64,000 bases of DNA from Flavobacterium fluvii (GCF_900129545.1 NZ_FQWB01000005.1:248001-312000); one strand, 5' to 3'. Positions 38,406 to 48,912 are shown, counted from the first letter of the stretch. Notes: a model not told the origin generated them from the letters alone. Made by a program: numbers and translations.

Positions 38406-39734
38406 ATGGAGTATAAAACCAACATTAATTTCAGGAAAGAATCCCTGATAAAGTTGCTGAATGCCATCATCATTTATGAAAATGAAATCATTCAGGCTTT
38501 ATACGACGATTTCAAAAAACCTGCTTTTGAAGCCGTGCTTACCGAAACGAGTTATGTTATTGCTGAATTAAAGAACACCATAAAAAACTTGAAAAATTGG
38601 GCCAAACCCAAAAGAGTATTTCCATCATTACTTAATTTTCCTTCCAAAGATTATATTTACAAAGAACCTTATGGCAAAGTCCTTATACTTGCACCTTGGA
38701 ATTATCCTTTTCAATTGTCACTTTGTCCCTTAATTTCGGCGGTTGCGGCAGGAAATCAAGTGGTGGTAAAACCATCTGAATTGACCCCAAAAACATCCGA
38801 AATCATAGTAAAAATCATCGGCAAAGTTTTCGACAACAACCACGTTAAAGTTGTTGAAGGCGGGGCCGAAATCTCGCAACAATTGCTTTCTGAACGTTGG
38901 GATTACATTTTTTTTACGGGAAGCGTCGCCGTGGGTAAAATCGTGGCCAAAGCAGCAGCCGAAAATCTTACGCCCGTAACTCTTGAACTTGGAGGAAAAA
39001 ATCCTTGCATCATTGACGAAACGGCCAATTTGAAACTGGCTGCCAAAAGAATCGTTTGGGGAAAATTCGTCAATGCGGGACAAACCTGCATTGCACCAGA
39101 TTTCATCCTGATCCAAAAGAATATGAAAACCCATTTTGTGACTTATTTAAAAGAAGAAATCACGAAAGCATACGGCGAAAATCCTGCCAAATCTCCCGAT
39201 TTTGCACGGATAATCAATACCAAAAACTGGCAACGACTAGTTGACATGATTGAACCTGAAAAGGTGATTTTTGGAGGGCAAAGCGATAGCTCCGATTGCT
39301 ATATTGCTCCCACTCTTGTCGAAGAAACTTCAGTGGAAAGCATAATTATGCAGGAAGAAATTTTCGGTCCATTGCTTCCCATTCTTACTTACGAAAATGA
39401 AGCGGACATTGATGCCATAATAACCAAATATGAAAAACCTTTGGCTTTGTATATTTTCACCGAAAACCCTTATTTTTACAGACGAATAATTCAAAATTAC
39501 TCTTTTGGGGGTGGTTGCATCAACGACACTTTAATTCATTTTGCCAATAAAAGATTGCCTTTTGGCGGTGTGGGTCACAGCGGAATTGGTGCCTACCACG
39601 GGAACTTGAGTTTTGACACTTTTTCACACACCAAAAGTATCGTAAAAAAAGCAAATTGGCTTGATTTACCCATGCGTTATGCGCCCTACAAAGATAGATT
39701 GCCCAACATTAGAAAAATATTAAGATGGCTGTAG
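38406..39734 (+). CDS. Aldehyde dehydrogenase family protein
   Basis: 442 residues, short class-3-like ALDH as in fatty-aldehyde dehydrogenases. Active-site Cys is in NAGQTCIAPDF, the general-base Glu in TLELGGKNPC, and the NAD-binding turn FTGSVAVGKIVAKAA is present. The N-terminus is about 60 residues shorter than canonical ALDH. It oxidises medium- or long-chain aldehydes to acids with NAD(P)+. The C-terminus ends KDRLPNIRKILRWL, with no membrane anchor. Its own 44-bp upstream region holds TATCTTTA, a near -7 box. Confidence 0.92.
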   Translation: MEYKTNINFRKESLIKLLNAIIIYENEIIQALYDDFKKPAFEAVLTETSYVIAELKNTIKNLKNWAKPKRVFPSLLNFPSKDYIYKEPYGKVLILAPWNYPFQLSLCPLISAVAAGNQVVVKPSELTPKTSEIIVKIIGKVFDNNHVKVVEGGAEISQQLLSERWDYIFFTGSVAVGKIVAKAAAENLTPVTLELGGKNPCIIDETANLKLAAKRIVWGKFVNAGQTCIAPDFILIQKNMKTHFVTYLKEEITKAYGENPAKSPDFARIINTKNWQRLVDMIEPEKVIFGGQSDSSDCYIAPTLVEETSVESIIMQEEIFGPLLPILTYENEADIDAIITKYEKPLALYIFTENPYFYRRIIQNYSFGGGCINDTLIHFANKRLPFGGVGHSGIGAYHGNLSFDTFSHTKSIVKKANWLDLPMRYAPYKDRLPNIRKILRWL

Positions 39735-39772
39735 CCAATTCCTAAAATCAAAACAACAACAAACCATAAAAC

Positions 39773-40561
39773 ATGAAAAACGTAAAAGACAGAATAGCAG
39801 AAATAACAACAAAAGGATACGAACTGGATTTTGGCACTGTTTTCGAAAATGCCTTTGAAAACTATAAAAAAATAGCCGTTTATGCTGGCTCAATGCTGTT
39901 GATCTTTACATTTCTTTTTATAATCCTGCTTTTTGGAATTGCAATTGCTGTTTTTGGAGTTGGTGCCTTATCCGAATTTATTAAACCGGGCAATTTAAAA
40001 CCGGAAACTTTCACCGGCGATTTTCTGTTAATTTACACGGCCTGCGTTATATTGATTACTTGTTTGTTGAGCCCTTTTCAGGCGGGTTTTCTTAAAATGG
40101 CGGATTGCGGCCAAAAAGGAGAAGAATTTCACGTTTCTACCATTTTTGAATATTACAAACCGCCTTATTTTATCAACATTGTCTTCGCCACATTCACAAT
40201 CACCTTATTCAGTACAGGATTGTCCACTCTTGCGGAACAAGCTGGAATGCCATTTATTGGGATTATAACCTCCCTTGCGATCACCTTCTTGACATTTATA
40301 ACCATTCCCTTGATTGTTTTTGGAAACCTGAATGCAACTGAAGCCATCAAATCAAGTATTACCATCATTTTAAAACAGCCGTTGGTAATTTTGGGGTTGA
40401 TAATAGTCGCCTTTATTGCATCGTTGACAGGCTTGATTGCTTTTTGTATCGGGATATTTTTTACGATGCCATTTCTATATTCAATGGAATATGTCCTTTA
40501 CGATTCCATAATTGGAATTGATTCTGTAAGTGAAATCGATGAATTAGGCTCAAATGTGTAA
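39773..40561 (+). CDS. Uncharacterised six-helix membrane protein
   Basis: 262 residues. A soluble N-terminal stretch (MKNVKDRIAEITTKGYELDF) leads into about six hydrophobic helices in three pairs, with the pattern of the Flavobacteriaceae proteins often listed as 'beta-carotene 15,15'-monooxygenase' without proof. Loop PFQAGFLKMADCGQKGEEFH is the most conserved-looking segment. No metal or enzyme motif seen. Located 38 bp after the aldehyde dehydrogenase, same strand, possibly co-transcribed. Confidence 0.6.
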   Translation: MKNVKDRIAEITTKGYELDFGTVFENAFENYKKIAVYAGSMLLIFTFLFIILLFGIAIAVFGVGALSEFIKPGNLKPETFTGDFLLIYTACVILITCLLSPFQAGFLKMADCGQKGEEFHVSTIFEYYKPPYFINIVFATFTITLFSTGLSTLAEQAGMPFIGIITSLAITFLTFITIPLIVFGNLNATEAIKSSITIILKQPLVILGLIIVAFIASLTGLIAFCIGIFFTMPFLYSMEYVLYDSIIGIDSVSEIDELGSNV

Positions 40562-40678
40562 TTATTTTTCAATATTACCCTAATTATTTCATTGCTTTAA
40601 CAAAAAAACTTATTTTTATCACCAAGAGAAAAGATCCCAAATCGACTTCTCAAACCTAACCAATACCATTTAGCCTTA

Positions 40679-43600
40679 ATGTCATTTAGCCCATTATTAA
40701 CAATAATTCCATACTTGAACAATTATTTTTTTGTTGATGACAATTTACCGGTTAATCACTCTCTTGCAATACATCATTTCATTGTGAAAAATAATTTATT
40801 TGGTATTGCATCCCCGTTTTTAATAATCTTATCTTTCTTGTTGATTTATAAGTTTTTAAAAATAAAATCGACACTTAGCAATAAATATATAGAAAGCCTC
40901 TCCCTAGTAGATTCAAAAAACAAAGAAACCCAATTCTATTTTTTGTTTTTGGGAATCATAATTCCTTTCCTTGAACTTTTTTTCGTCTTATTCAATGCGA
41001 GATCAAAAAGTTTATTGATCCATCATTTTAGTTTGGGTACCTTTTTATTGGCAATCTATTTTATCAGCAAAAAATCATCTTTGGTATTTCAAAATATCCA
41101 AAATCTTTTCAAGGCAGTATTCATAATTATATTTATTATTGTCTCCCGGAATTTAATTTATACTTCTCCCGATGTAATCCCACTTGTCGCCTTTGTAATA
41201 TGGTTTTTCTTTTCTTATGATATTCTCAAACCCTTAAAGCTGTATTGGCTTACAGTTGCATTTGTTTATATCTTCATTTCCGTCCTTTTTGTTTTTGAGA
41301 TAATTCCCGTAAAATCTATTTCCCTGTTATTAAATTACTGTTTAATAGTTCAAGTCGTAAATTATGTCCGGCATATATCTTTGCTTAATGCAAAAGATAA
41401 ATTCAAATTTACCAATGATATTGTAAATAAAGGAAATACGCTGACAATTGCCGCGAATGATGCTGGAGAAATCTCTTTTTGCAGTGAAACCATAACCTCC
41501 ATTTTGGGATATACTCCGGAGGAAGTGATGGGAATGGGATTTTGGAAACTTACCGAAGACCCCGAATTTATTGGCCTACAATACCACGACAACTATATTG
41601 ACGAGCGATTGTACGTCAGGAAATTGAAATGTAAAAATGGATCCTACAAATATATTCAATGGAGAGACAAGAAACACAATGAAAACCTGACCATTGGAAT
41701 TGGAAACGACATAACCAACGAAATCAATCTTCAAAACCAGTATCGGGACTTAATTCAAAATGCTACCGACCTTATTTATGAAATAGATGTCCATGGAAAT
41801 TTCACGTTTGCCAATGATTTTGCCGTAAAATCCTTAGGATATGATCATTATGAATATCTCTCAATGAATTACTCGGAATTCATTCGAAAAGATTACACCA
41901 AAAACATAATTGATTTCTACCATAACTTGCCCGAAAGGCAAAATGATTTCAATACAGTTGAAATACCATTGATAAAAAAGAATGGAGAAGAAATATGGCT
42001 TTCCCAAAAAATAGTCGTTCGAAGGAATAATTTGGGCGAACTTATTGGATATTCAGGAATAGCCCGCGACATTACCGCTTACAAAAACCTTGAACTAGAA
42101 AAAGAAAAACAACAAGAAAAAATTAATCGATACAATTCGGCAATCAATAATTTGTCGATAAAAAACTTCAATAAATGCGAAAATTTGAATGACGCTATTG
42201 GAACAATCCTAAAAGCTGCCGCAAAAGCGTCAATAGTAAACCGGGTCAGTTTTTGGAAATATACCAAAGATAAAATTGTCTGCAAAAAACTATACGAATT
42301 GAACGACAACATATTCGACAAAAAAATCACTTTCACAAAGAAAAACTATCCCGATTATTTTGCATCCACAAAAAATGAAACACAAATCGTAATCAGTGAT
42401 GTTCAAGACAATTTGAAAGATTCGGTTTTTTTCGAAGACTATTTTCTAAAATACGACATCCGATCGATTCTCGACATTCCTCTTTTCAACAATGGCGATT
42501 TAACCGGCTACGTTTGTTTTGAAACCACAAAACAGAAAAAGTTGTGGGACAATGACGACATCAATTTTGCCCGAACCATATCCGACATCATATCATTGCA
42601 AATTGCTTCCAGAAAACGGTATCAAGCAGAAATAAAATTGGAATACAAAAGCGAATTGCTTTCTGCCATGGCCTTGTGTACCGAAAAATTCCTGTTGAGC
42701 AAGAGCGTCGATCAAATGTTTACAGAAACCTTTGAAATAATGGGAAAAGCTACAAAGGCAGACCATCTTTTTTATTATGAAAAGGATTTCAACACCAATT
42801 TAATCAGCCAAAAATTCAAATGGGCCAGAAAAGGGATTCCTTTTCAAATCACCAAATTGAGAACGTTCACGACCGAAAACCTGCAAGAAATTTTCAAACA
42901 AATCAACAAGAAAAAATATTTCAAGGCCATTACAAGCAAACTCGAAGATTCCACTTTGAAAGAAGTGTTGGTTGCCAACGAAATAAAATCCATGCTCATC
43001 TTGCCGATATACATCGAAAATGAATTTACCGGTCTCATAGGTTTTGACGACTGTTATAATGAAAAAAAATGGTCGGACGACGAAATCAACATTCTGCAAA
43101 CCCTTGCCAACAACATCTCTTCGGCCTTGGAAAGAACCAAAAACGAAACCATCCTTTATGAAAGCCAGGAGAAATTTCGTTTATTGACCAACAACATTCC
43201 CGGCACGGTTTATTTATCCAATATTGACGACAAATGGACCAAAATTTACATCAATGACGAAATCGAAAACCTGACTGGATATGGCAAAAGCGAATTTCTG
43301 GAATACAAACTGCACTATGTAGATTTAATCCATCCCGACGACAAGGAAAATGTCCTGCTTGCAGCCAAAAAATTGGTCGAAGAACAGGTTAAAATGCAAA
43401 TCGTTTACAGGATCATCCACAAAAAAGGACATATCGTTTGGGTAGAGGAATTTGGCGACAGCATCAAAAAAGATAACGTGATCAGTTATGTGGGAGGAAT
43501 GTTTTTTGACATCACCAAGAAAAAAGAAGCCGAAGAAGCCCTGATAGCCAAAGAAATAGCCGAAGCAGCCAACAAGGCAAAATCAGAATTCATTGCCAAC

Positions 43601-44788
43601 ATGAGCCACGAAATCAGGACTCCGCTGAATGGAATTATAGGTTTCACGGACTTGCTCATGAAAACCAATCTTGAAAAAACGCAAGAGAAACACATGATTA
43701 CCGTCAACCAATCGGCTCATTCCTTGTTGGACATCATCAACAATATTCTAGATTTTTCGAAAATAGAGGCCGGAAAACTGGAACTATACATAGAAAAATG
43801 CAAAATCAAGGAAATATTGAATCAAATAATCGACTTGATATCCTATGAATCCAACCTGAAAAACCTGAAACTGGAACTGGTCATCACCCCTGATATTCCC
43901 AAGTATTTTTGGGTGGACATCGTTCGATTAAAGCAAATCTTGATCAATCTTTTGGCAAATGCCGTGAAATTTACCGAAAAAGGTTCCATTCAATTGGTCG
44001 TTTCCGTACTCGAAAAAACAGATGATTCCAACAGCAAGATTCGTTTTTCAGTAATGGATTCCGGCATTGGAATACTCGAAGAAAACTGGAATAAAATTTT
44101 CAACGCTTTTTCCCAAGAAGACAATTCAACAACCCGAAAATTTGGTGGAACGGGATTGGGCTTGAGCATTTCGAATCAATTGTTGGCATTGATGAACAGC
44201 CACCTCCAATTGGACAGCAAAATAGATCTTGGAAGTACTTTTTATTTTGACCTGGATTTGAAAACAAGCAATCAAAAAATAAAAGATGAACGCAAAATAG
44301 ACGTTCCCGCAGAAAACGACATAGACGATTTTATAGAAAAAAACAATCGCTTGGAAAAATTGAGGGTAATGATTGCCGAAGACAACAAAATCAATATGTT
44401 GCTCATCAAAACCATCATAAAAAACATATTTACAGAGGCTACTATTTTTGAGGTTTTTAATGGTAAAGACGCCGTTGAACAGTTTGAAAGTATCAATCCA
44501 GACATTGTTTTAATGGACATCCAAATGCCGTTGATGAATGGTTATGAAACAACCAAAGCCATCAGAAGTCTTGAATCAGGAAAAAATGTTCCCATCATTG
44601 CCGTAACTGCCGGAGTAGAAAAAGAAGAAAAAATAAAATGCATGGAAGCCGGAATGAATGACCACATTTCAAAACCCATCATGAAAGGCGTTATTGAAGA
44701 AACCATCATCAAATGGATGGATACACCAAAATTGAAATCCAAAAGGAGTACCGAAACAACTTTTGGCGAAGACCCTAAAAAGAAGTAG
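40679..44788 (+). CDS. Hybrid sensor kinase: 7-8 TM, PAS-PAS-GAF-GAF-PAS-HisKA-HATPase-REC
   Basis: 1369 residues. Residues 1-240 hold seven or eight membrane helices. Then come PAS about 255-350 (EEVMGMGFWKLTEDPEF), PAS about 358-470 (DVHGNFTFANDFAVKSLGY), GAF about 495-640, GAF about 670-815 (ENEFTGLIGFDDCYNEKKW), PAS about 830-950, a HisKA with His977 (MSHEIRTPLNG), HATPase about 1080-1190 (N box NLLANAVKFTEKG, FGGTGLGLS), and a receiver with Asp1280 (LMDIQMPLMNG). No HPt domain or partner regulator is nearby. It probably feeds a separate phosphotransfer protein. Ligand unknown. Confidence 0.92.
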   Translation: MSFSPLLTIIPYLNNYFFVDDNLPVNHSLAIHHFIVKNNLFGIASPFLIILSFLLIYKFLKIKSTLSNKYIESLSLVDSKNKETQFYFLFLGIIIPFLELFFVLFNARSKSLLIHHFSLGTFLLAIYFISKKSSLVFQNIQNLFKAVFIIIFIIVSRNLIYTSPDVIPLVAFVIWFFFSYDILKPLKLYWLTVAFVYIFISVLFVFEIIPVKSISLLLNYCLIVQVVNYVRHISLLNAKDKFKFTNDIVNKGNTLTIAANDAGEISFCSETITSILGYTPEEVMGMGFWKLTEDPEFIGLQYHDNYIDERLYVRKLKCKNGSYKYIQWRDKKHNENLTIGIGNDITNEINLQNQYRDLIQNATDLIYEIDVHGNFTFANDFAVKSLGYDHYEYLSMNYSEFIRKDYTKNIIDFYHNLPERQNDFNTVEIPLIKKNGEEIWLSQKIVVRRNNLGELIGYSGIARDITAYKNLELEKEKQQEKINRYNSAINNLSIKNFNKCENLNDAIGTILKAAAKASIVNRVSFWKYTKDKIVCKKLYELNDNIFDKKITFTKKNYPDYFASTKNETQIVISDVQDNLKDSVFFEDYFLKYDIRSILDIPLFNNGDLTGYVCFETTKQKKLWDNDDINFARTISDIISLQIASRKRYQAEIKLEYKSELLSAMALCTEKFLLSKSVDQMFTETFEIMGKATKADHLFYYEKDFNTNLISQKFKWARKGIPFQITKLRTFTTENLQEIFKQINKKKYFKAITSKLEDSTLKEVLVANEIKSMLILPIYIENEFTGLIGFDDCYNEKKWSDDEINILQTLANNISSALERTKNETILYESQEKFRLLTNNIPGTVYLSNIDDKWTKIYINDEIENLTGYGKSEFLEYKLHYVDLIHPDDKENVLLAAKKLVEEQVKMQIVYRIIHKKGHIVWVEEFGDSIKKDNVISYVGGMFFDITKKKEAEEALIAKEIAEAANKAKSEFIANMSHEIRTPLNGIIGFTDLLMKTNLEKTQEKHMITVNQSAHSLLDIINNILDFSKIEAGKLELYIEKCKIKEILNQIIDLISYESNLKNLKLELVITPDIPKYFWVDIVRLKQILINLLANAVKFTEKGSIQLVVSVLEKTDDSNSKIRFSVMDSGIGILEENWNKIFNAFSQEDNSTTRKFGGTGLGLSISNQLLALMNSHLQLDSKIDLGSTFYFDLDLKTSNQKIKDERKIDVPAENDIDDFIEKNNRLEKLRVMIAEDNKINMLLIKTIIKNIFTEATIFEVFNGKDAVEQFESINPDIVLMDIQMPLMNGYETTKAIRSLESGKNVPIIAVTAGVEKEEKIKCMEAGMNDHISKPIMKGVIEETIIKWMDTPKLKSKRSTETTFGEDPKKK

Positions 44789-44842
44789 CCAAGAATAAAA
44801 ATCATCCAAAAAAAGCACTATTTTTACCTTAAAACTCGTATT

Positions 44843-45697
44843 ATGAAATGGATAGGTAGAAGACAAAGCGACAATATGGAAGACCGCAGAGGACTTTCTG
44901 GGGGAAAAGCAGTAATTGGTGGAGGAATTATTGGAGTCATCATTTTGCTGGTCAAACTTTTTGGTGGTGAAAATGCGCAACAACTTACCCCTATTTTAGA
45001 CCAATTCAATCAGCAATCTACCCAAACCGAGTCAAGAGCTTTAACGCCGGAAGAAGCAAAAGAAGGCGAATTTGTAAAAACCCTCTTGGCCGACAATGAA
45101 GATATTTGGACCAAAATATTCGAGGAAAACAACCTGACTTTTGAAGCGCCAAAATTGGTCTTGTTCAGTGGTCAAGTGCAAACCGCTTGCGGTGGTGCCA
45201 GTTCCGCTTCCGGTCCATTTTATTGTCCCGGCGACAGAGTCATTTATATGGACATGACTTTCTTTGAGGAATTGAGAACACGATTTGGTGCCGAAGGCGG
45301 TGATTTTGCCGTGGCTTATGTTTTGGCACACGAATATGGCCACCACATCCAGACCTTGCTGGGAACCTCGGCAAAAGTGCGAGAACTACAAGAAAACAGA
45401 AGTGAAACCGAAGGCAATAAATTGTCCGTCGCCCTGGAATTGCAAGCCGATTTCTATGCAGGACTTTGGACCCACTACAACGAAAAACAAAATGCCATGC
45501 TGGAACCCGGCGATATCGAAGAAGCCTTGAGTGCCGCCAATGCCGTGGGCGACGATGCCATCCAAAAAAAAATGCAAGGACAAGTCGTTCCCGATTCCTT
45601 TACCCACGGAACTTCCGAACAAAGAATGTATTGGTTCAATCGCGGCTTTAAAACGGGTGATTTTAAAAAAGGAGATACTTTTGCGGAGGTTGAGTAA
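44843..45697 (+). CDS. Neutral zinc metallopeptidase, YpfJ family
   Basis: 284 residues. An N-terminal helix (GGKAVIGGGIIGVIILLVKL) anchors the protein in the membrane, then the peptidase domain has the zincin motif VLAHEYGHHIQT with His163, Glu164 and His167, and the later LELQADFYAGLW block that supplies the third ligand. The family (PF04228) is widespread, with few known substrates. The protein is expected to face the periplasm. A hairpin terminator lies 36 bp after the stop, so the gene is the last of its unit. Confidence 0.88.
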   Translation: MKWIGRRQSDNMEDRRGLSGGKAVIGGGIIGVIILLVKLFGGENAQQLTPILDQFNQQSTQTESRALTPEEAKEGEFVKTLLADNEDIWTKIFEENNLTFEAPKLVLFSGQVQTACGGASSASGPFYCPGDRVIYMDMTFFEELRTRFGAEGGDFAVAYVLAHEYGHHIQTLLGTSAKVRELQENRSETEGNKLSVALELQADFYAGLWTHYNEKQNAMLEPGDIEEALSAANAVGDDAIQKKMQGQVVPDSFTHGTSEQRMYWFNRGFKTGDFKKGDTFAEVE

Positions 45698-45733
45698 AAG
45701 TAGAGGAATAAAATGCAGAATCTGTTTCCTATT

Positions 45734-45790
45734 AAATACAAAAAAACAGTCTAAGTTTTACAAGATACTTAGACTGTTTTTTTTGTATTT
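45734..45790. terminator. Bidirectional terminator between the metallopeptidase and ThuA genes
   Basis: The core AACAGTCTAAG pairs with CTTAGACTGTT around a 12-nt loop, with A/T runs at both sides that extend pairing to AAATACA/TGTATTT. Ends two convergent genes. Confidence 0.8.
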
Positions 45791-45804
45791 AATTCTTTAA
45801 TAAA

Positions 45805-47382
45805 TCATGATTTCTTGTACTGGCTTGGAAATTGGGTTATGGGTTCAATTTTCATTTTTTTGTAAAACACCTCGGCGCCTTCGGACTGGATTTGAATTTT
45901 ACCTTCGGTTACTGGAATGGTTTTATTGTTTGCATCGTAACGAATGTTTTTTACCCGATTGACCACATGACCGTTAACGACATGAATACTCTCATCGTCC
46001 AAACAATATATCTCTAGGGTATTCCATTCTTCATTTGGTTTTTCAAACAAGCCCGATTTTGCTGCAAATTTTACCGGAACATTTTTTCCTTTTGGATTGT
46101 ACGTGTATTTAGATTTGCCATTGGTCAGGATTGTTTTATCCGAAGGCACATCTCCATATACGTCACCCAAAGCATAAAAATCACCGCAATCGCCTTCTTG
46201 AACCTGAAACTCGGCACTGGCCATCCATACGTTCCAAAAAGCACCGTGCGGTCCTTTGGCATGATACAAAATACCACTGTCACTTTTGTCTTTCAAACGT
46301 GGTTCCCATTTTTTATTGCCCCATTTGAATTGGGTCGTGAAGTGATAATTTCCGTATTCTTTTTTGGTCGTCAAGCCTCCGTAGATTTCGCCCGAAACGC
46401 GAAGCACGTTTTCCCCATTCTCTTGTATTATCGAGAATACTTTTTTGGTATCATTATCCAATCCCATTGGTTTTCCTGTTTTTACGTCTGCTGATTTTTC
46501 GAAATCAATGTCTACCGAAGGATGAACCGCTCCCATCCAAGGAGTCCATTTTGACAAATCGGCACCTAGTAAATCCTCTCCTTTTTCATCTATTTTTTCT
46601 TTTGTTTGTCCTAATGCCCAAAGGATTCCTTCCTGTAAATGCTTCAAAAAATCGGCATTCGAATAGGAAGCATCATCATGTCCCATGGCAGTATAAAAAA
46701 CACGTCCGCCTTGATAAACATGATACCATGAAATGGGATGATAAGTCCCCATTCGATCGCCCTGATAACTGGTTTCGTCAATACTCAAAAGCACATTTAC
46801 ATAGGATGGCACAGGCTTCCTGAAATTATACCATTCATCAAACTTGTCAAAAGTTGCCTTGTAATGTTCTACTGATGAATGTTGACAATTGGGCACTTTA
46901 TTCAAAGTTGCATTTTGTTGTTTGGGATGACTTTTAAACTGGGCTCCCACCATTTCTGCATAGAAAGGCCAATCGAATTCGGTATCTGAAGCGGCGTGCA
47001 CGCCTACATAATTACCTCCTGATTTGATGTAATTTTCAAATGCCGTTTGTTCGTCTGGGTTTAAAATATCACCTGTCGTGTTCAAAAACAAAATGAGGTT
47101 GTATTTTGACAATTCTTCTTTTGTGAACAAGGAAGCTTCCTCACTGAAATTCATTTTCCAATGTTGCAATCCTCCCATTTTTTTCAAGACTTCAATGCCT
47201 TTTCCAATTGAAGCATGTCTAAAGCCGCCCGTTTTTGAAAAAACCAAAATGCTGGCCGGTGCTCCCGTTTTTGATGCTGTTTGGGCGTTTTCGACCGATT
47301 GGGTGGAACTTGTTTTGCAACTATGGAACAACCCAAAAGATACTAAAAAGGCTATTGCGACAATCTGTTTTTTATAAGTCAT
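45805..47382 (-). CDS. ThuA-like plus DUF1080 (3-keto-disaccharide hydrolase-like) lipoprotein
   Basis: 525 residues from the ATG at 47382; a longer frame begins far upstream but the lipoprotein signal MTYKKQIVAIAFLVSFGLFH then SC (Cys22) makes this start clear. Residues about 45-275 are a ThuA-like domain (VFSKTGGFRHASIGKGIEVL, WYHVYQGGRVFYTAMGHDDA), a class-I amidotransferase-like fold linked to trehalose/sugar use. Residues about 290-520 are a DUF1080/LamG-like beta sandwich (DSGILYHAKGPHGA, WNTLEIYCLDDE). DUF1080 has been shown to act on 3-keto-glycosides in some Bacteroidota. The protein is probably surface or periplasmic. No sugar gene is adjacent. Confidence 0.88.
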   Translation of the reverse strand: MTYKKQIVAIAFLVSFGLFHSCKTSSTQSVENAQTASKTGAPASILVFSKTGGFRHASIGKGIEVLKKMGGLQHWKMNFSEEASLFTKEELSKYNLILFLNTTGDILNPDEQTAFENYIKSGGNYVGVHAASDTEFDWPFYAEMVGAQFKSHPKQQNATLNKVPNCQHSSVEHYKATFDKFDEWYNFRKPVPSYVNVLLSIDETSYQGDRMGTYHPISWYHVYQGGRVFYTAMGHDDASYSNADFLKHLQEGILWALGQTKEKIDEKGEDLLGADLSKWTPWMGAVHPSVDIDFEKSADVKTGKPMGLDNDTKKVFSIIQENGENVLRVSGEIYGGLTTKKEYGNYHFTTQFKWGNKKWEPRLKDKSDSGILYHAKGPHGAFWNVWMASAEFQVQEGDCGDFYALGDVYGDVPSDKTILTNGKSKYTYNPKGKNVPVKFAAKSGLFEKPNEEWNTLEIYCLDDESIHVVNGHVVNRVKNIRYDANNKTIPVTEGKIQIQSEGAEVFYKKMKIEPITQFPSQYKKS

Positions 47383-47562
47383 GTTTATTTTATGTAATTT
47401 GAAAAATCTAAAAATTATTTGGGTAAAATTTGCAATCCGTAACCACAAAAATAAGCAAAGAGTCATTAAAAAAACTGCAATACCAATCAAAATAAACAGG
47501 AATTAAAACTAAGGATTGAAACAAAGTCCAGCAAATCAAAGCAACATCGAAAAAATTAGCAG

Positions 47563-47570
47563 TACCTTTG
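47563..47570 (+). promoter_or_regulatory. Candidate -7 box (TACCTTTG) for the RhlE-like helicase
   Basis: TACCTTTG fits TAnnTTTG. It would give an mRNA leader of about 50 nt containing the 47595-47627 hairpin. No -33 TTG seen. Confidence 0.4.
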
Positions 47571-47594
47571 CACCAAATTAAAGAAGTACTCCAT

Positions 47595-47627
47595 ATAAAT
47601 AGTGTTTACTTCATAAACACCATTTAT
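47595..47627 (+). promoter_or_regulatory. Leader hairpin that buries the helicase start codon
   Basis: ATAAAT-A-GTGTTTA (47595-47608) pairs with TAAACAC-C-ATTTAT (47614-47627): 13 base pairs, one A/C mismatch, 5-nt loop CTTCA. The last arm includes the A and U of the start ATG at 47626. Translation would need the stem to open, so RNA-level or temperature control is plausible. Confidence 0.55.
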
Positions 47628-48912
47628 GTCATTCAACTCATTAGGCTTATCTGATGCTTTATTAAAAGCCATCAGCAAAAAAGGATACACAACTCCATCT
47701 CCAATACAACAAAAAGCAATTCCACCCATCTTGGAAGGCAAGGACGTATTGGCATCCGCACAAACAGGAACAGGAAAAACAGCCGGTTTTACCCTACCCA
47801 TATTGCAAATATTGTCACAAGGAAAACATTTGAGTCACAGACCCATTCGTGCCTTGATATTGACCCCAACACGAGAATTGGCCGCACAAATATTAGCCAA
47901 CATAAAAGAATACAGCGAGTTCGTGGATTTACGAAGCGCCGTAATTTTTGGAGGCGTAAACCAAAATCCCCAAGCCGCCCAAATACGTCAAGGTCTTGAT
48001 ATTTTGGTCGCCACTCCCGGTCGATTAATCGATTTGCAAAATCAAGGTTTGGTTTCGCTTTCCAAAGTGGAGATTCTGGTTTTGGATGAAGCAGACCGTA
48101 TGTTGGATATGGGATTTTTACGTGATATTGAACGCCTTATCAAACTATTGCCATCAAAAAGGCAAAACTTGCTATTTTCGGCAACCTTTTCAAAAGACAT
48201 CAAGAAATTGGCAATGGGTATTTTGCACCATCCAGTCCAAGTGGAAGCCACACCAGAAAATACCACAGTGGATGCCATTATCCAAAAAGTATATCCTTGT
48301 GCCAAAGAGAAAAAAACAGAATTAATCATCAAACTGATCACGGAAGGCAACTGGAAACAGATTTTGGTTTTTACCCGTACCAAACAAGGTGCCAACAAGT
48401 TGACTGAAAGCATGATTAGTTCCGGCATTAGAGCCGCAGCCATTCACGGGAACAAAGGTCAAGGTGCACGAACCAAAGCTTTGGCTGGTTTCAAAGACGG
48501 AAGCTTGACCGCTTTGGTCGCCACGGACATTGCCGCTCGAGGTTTAGATATTCCATTGTTGCCGCATGTCATTAATTTTGAATTGCCCAATATTCCAGAA
48601 GATTACGTGCACCGAATTGGTCGTACAGGAAGAGCTGGAGCCAGCGGCGAAGCCATTTCATTGTTTAGTCCAGACGAAACCGTTTTTTTACGCGATATCG
48701 AAAAATTGGTGGGCTTGAAATTGCCCAAAGAAAACATCAAAGGTTTTGAGCCAGATCCCAATGCCTCAACGGAACCCATCAAACAAGGGCAAGGAAGACA
48801 ACAACGCAACTCAACTCCAAGGAAACCAAAAACGGATAATGCAAACCGAAGCACTAATAACAGCTTTGGCCCAAGACGTCCACAACAAAATAATGACAGG
48901 CGTTCCAGGTAA
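47626..48912 (+). CDS. rhlE: DEAD-box RNA helicase, RhlE type
   Basis: 428 residues. ATP-dependent RNA unwinding in ribosome assembly or mRNA decay. All motifs are in order: Q motif ([19 protein letters not shown]), [40 protein letters not shown] and [10 protein letters not shown]. The C-terminal tail is Arg/Asn/Gln-rich ([18 protein letters not shown]), as in RhlE. The leader hairpin reaches the start codon. The assignment to RhlE rather than DbpA or SrmB rests on length and tail type. Confidence 0.92.
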   Translation: MSFNSLGLSDALLKAISKKGYTTPSPIQQKAIPPILEGKDVLASAQTGTGKTAGFTLPILQILSQGKHLSHRPIRALILTPTRELAAQILANIKEYSEFVDLRSAVIFGGVNQNPQAAQIRQGLDILVATPGRLIDLQNQGLVSLSKVEILVLDEADRMLDMGFLRDIERLIKLLPSKRQNLLFSATFSKDIKKLAMGILHHPVQVEATPENTTVDAIIQKVYPCAKEKKTELIIKLITEGNWKQILVFTRTKQGANKLTESMISSGIRAAAIHGNKGQGARTKALAGFKDGSLTALVATDIAARGLDIPLLPHVINFELPNIPEDYVHRIGRTGRAGASGEAISLFSPDETVFLRDIEKLVGLKLPKENIKGFEPDPNASTEPIKQGQGRQQRNSTPRKPKTDNANRSTNNSFGPRRPQQNNDRRSR

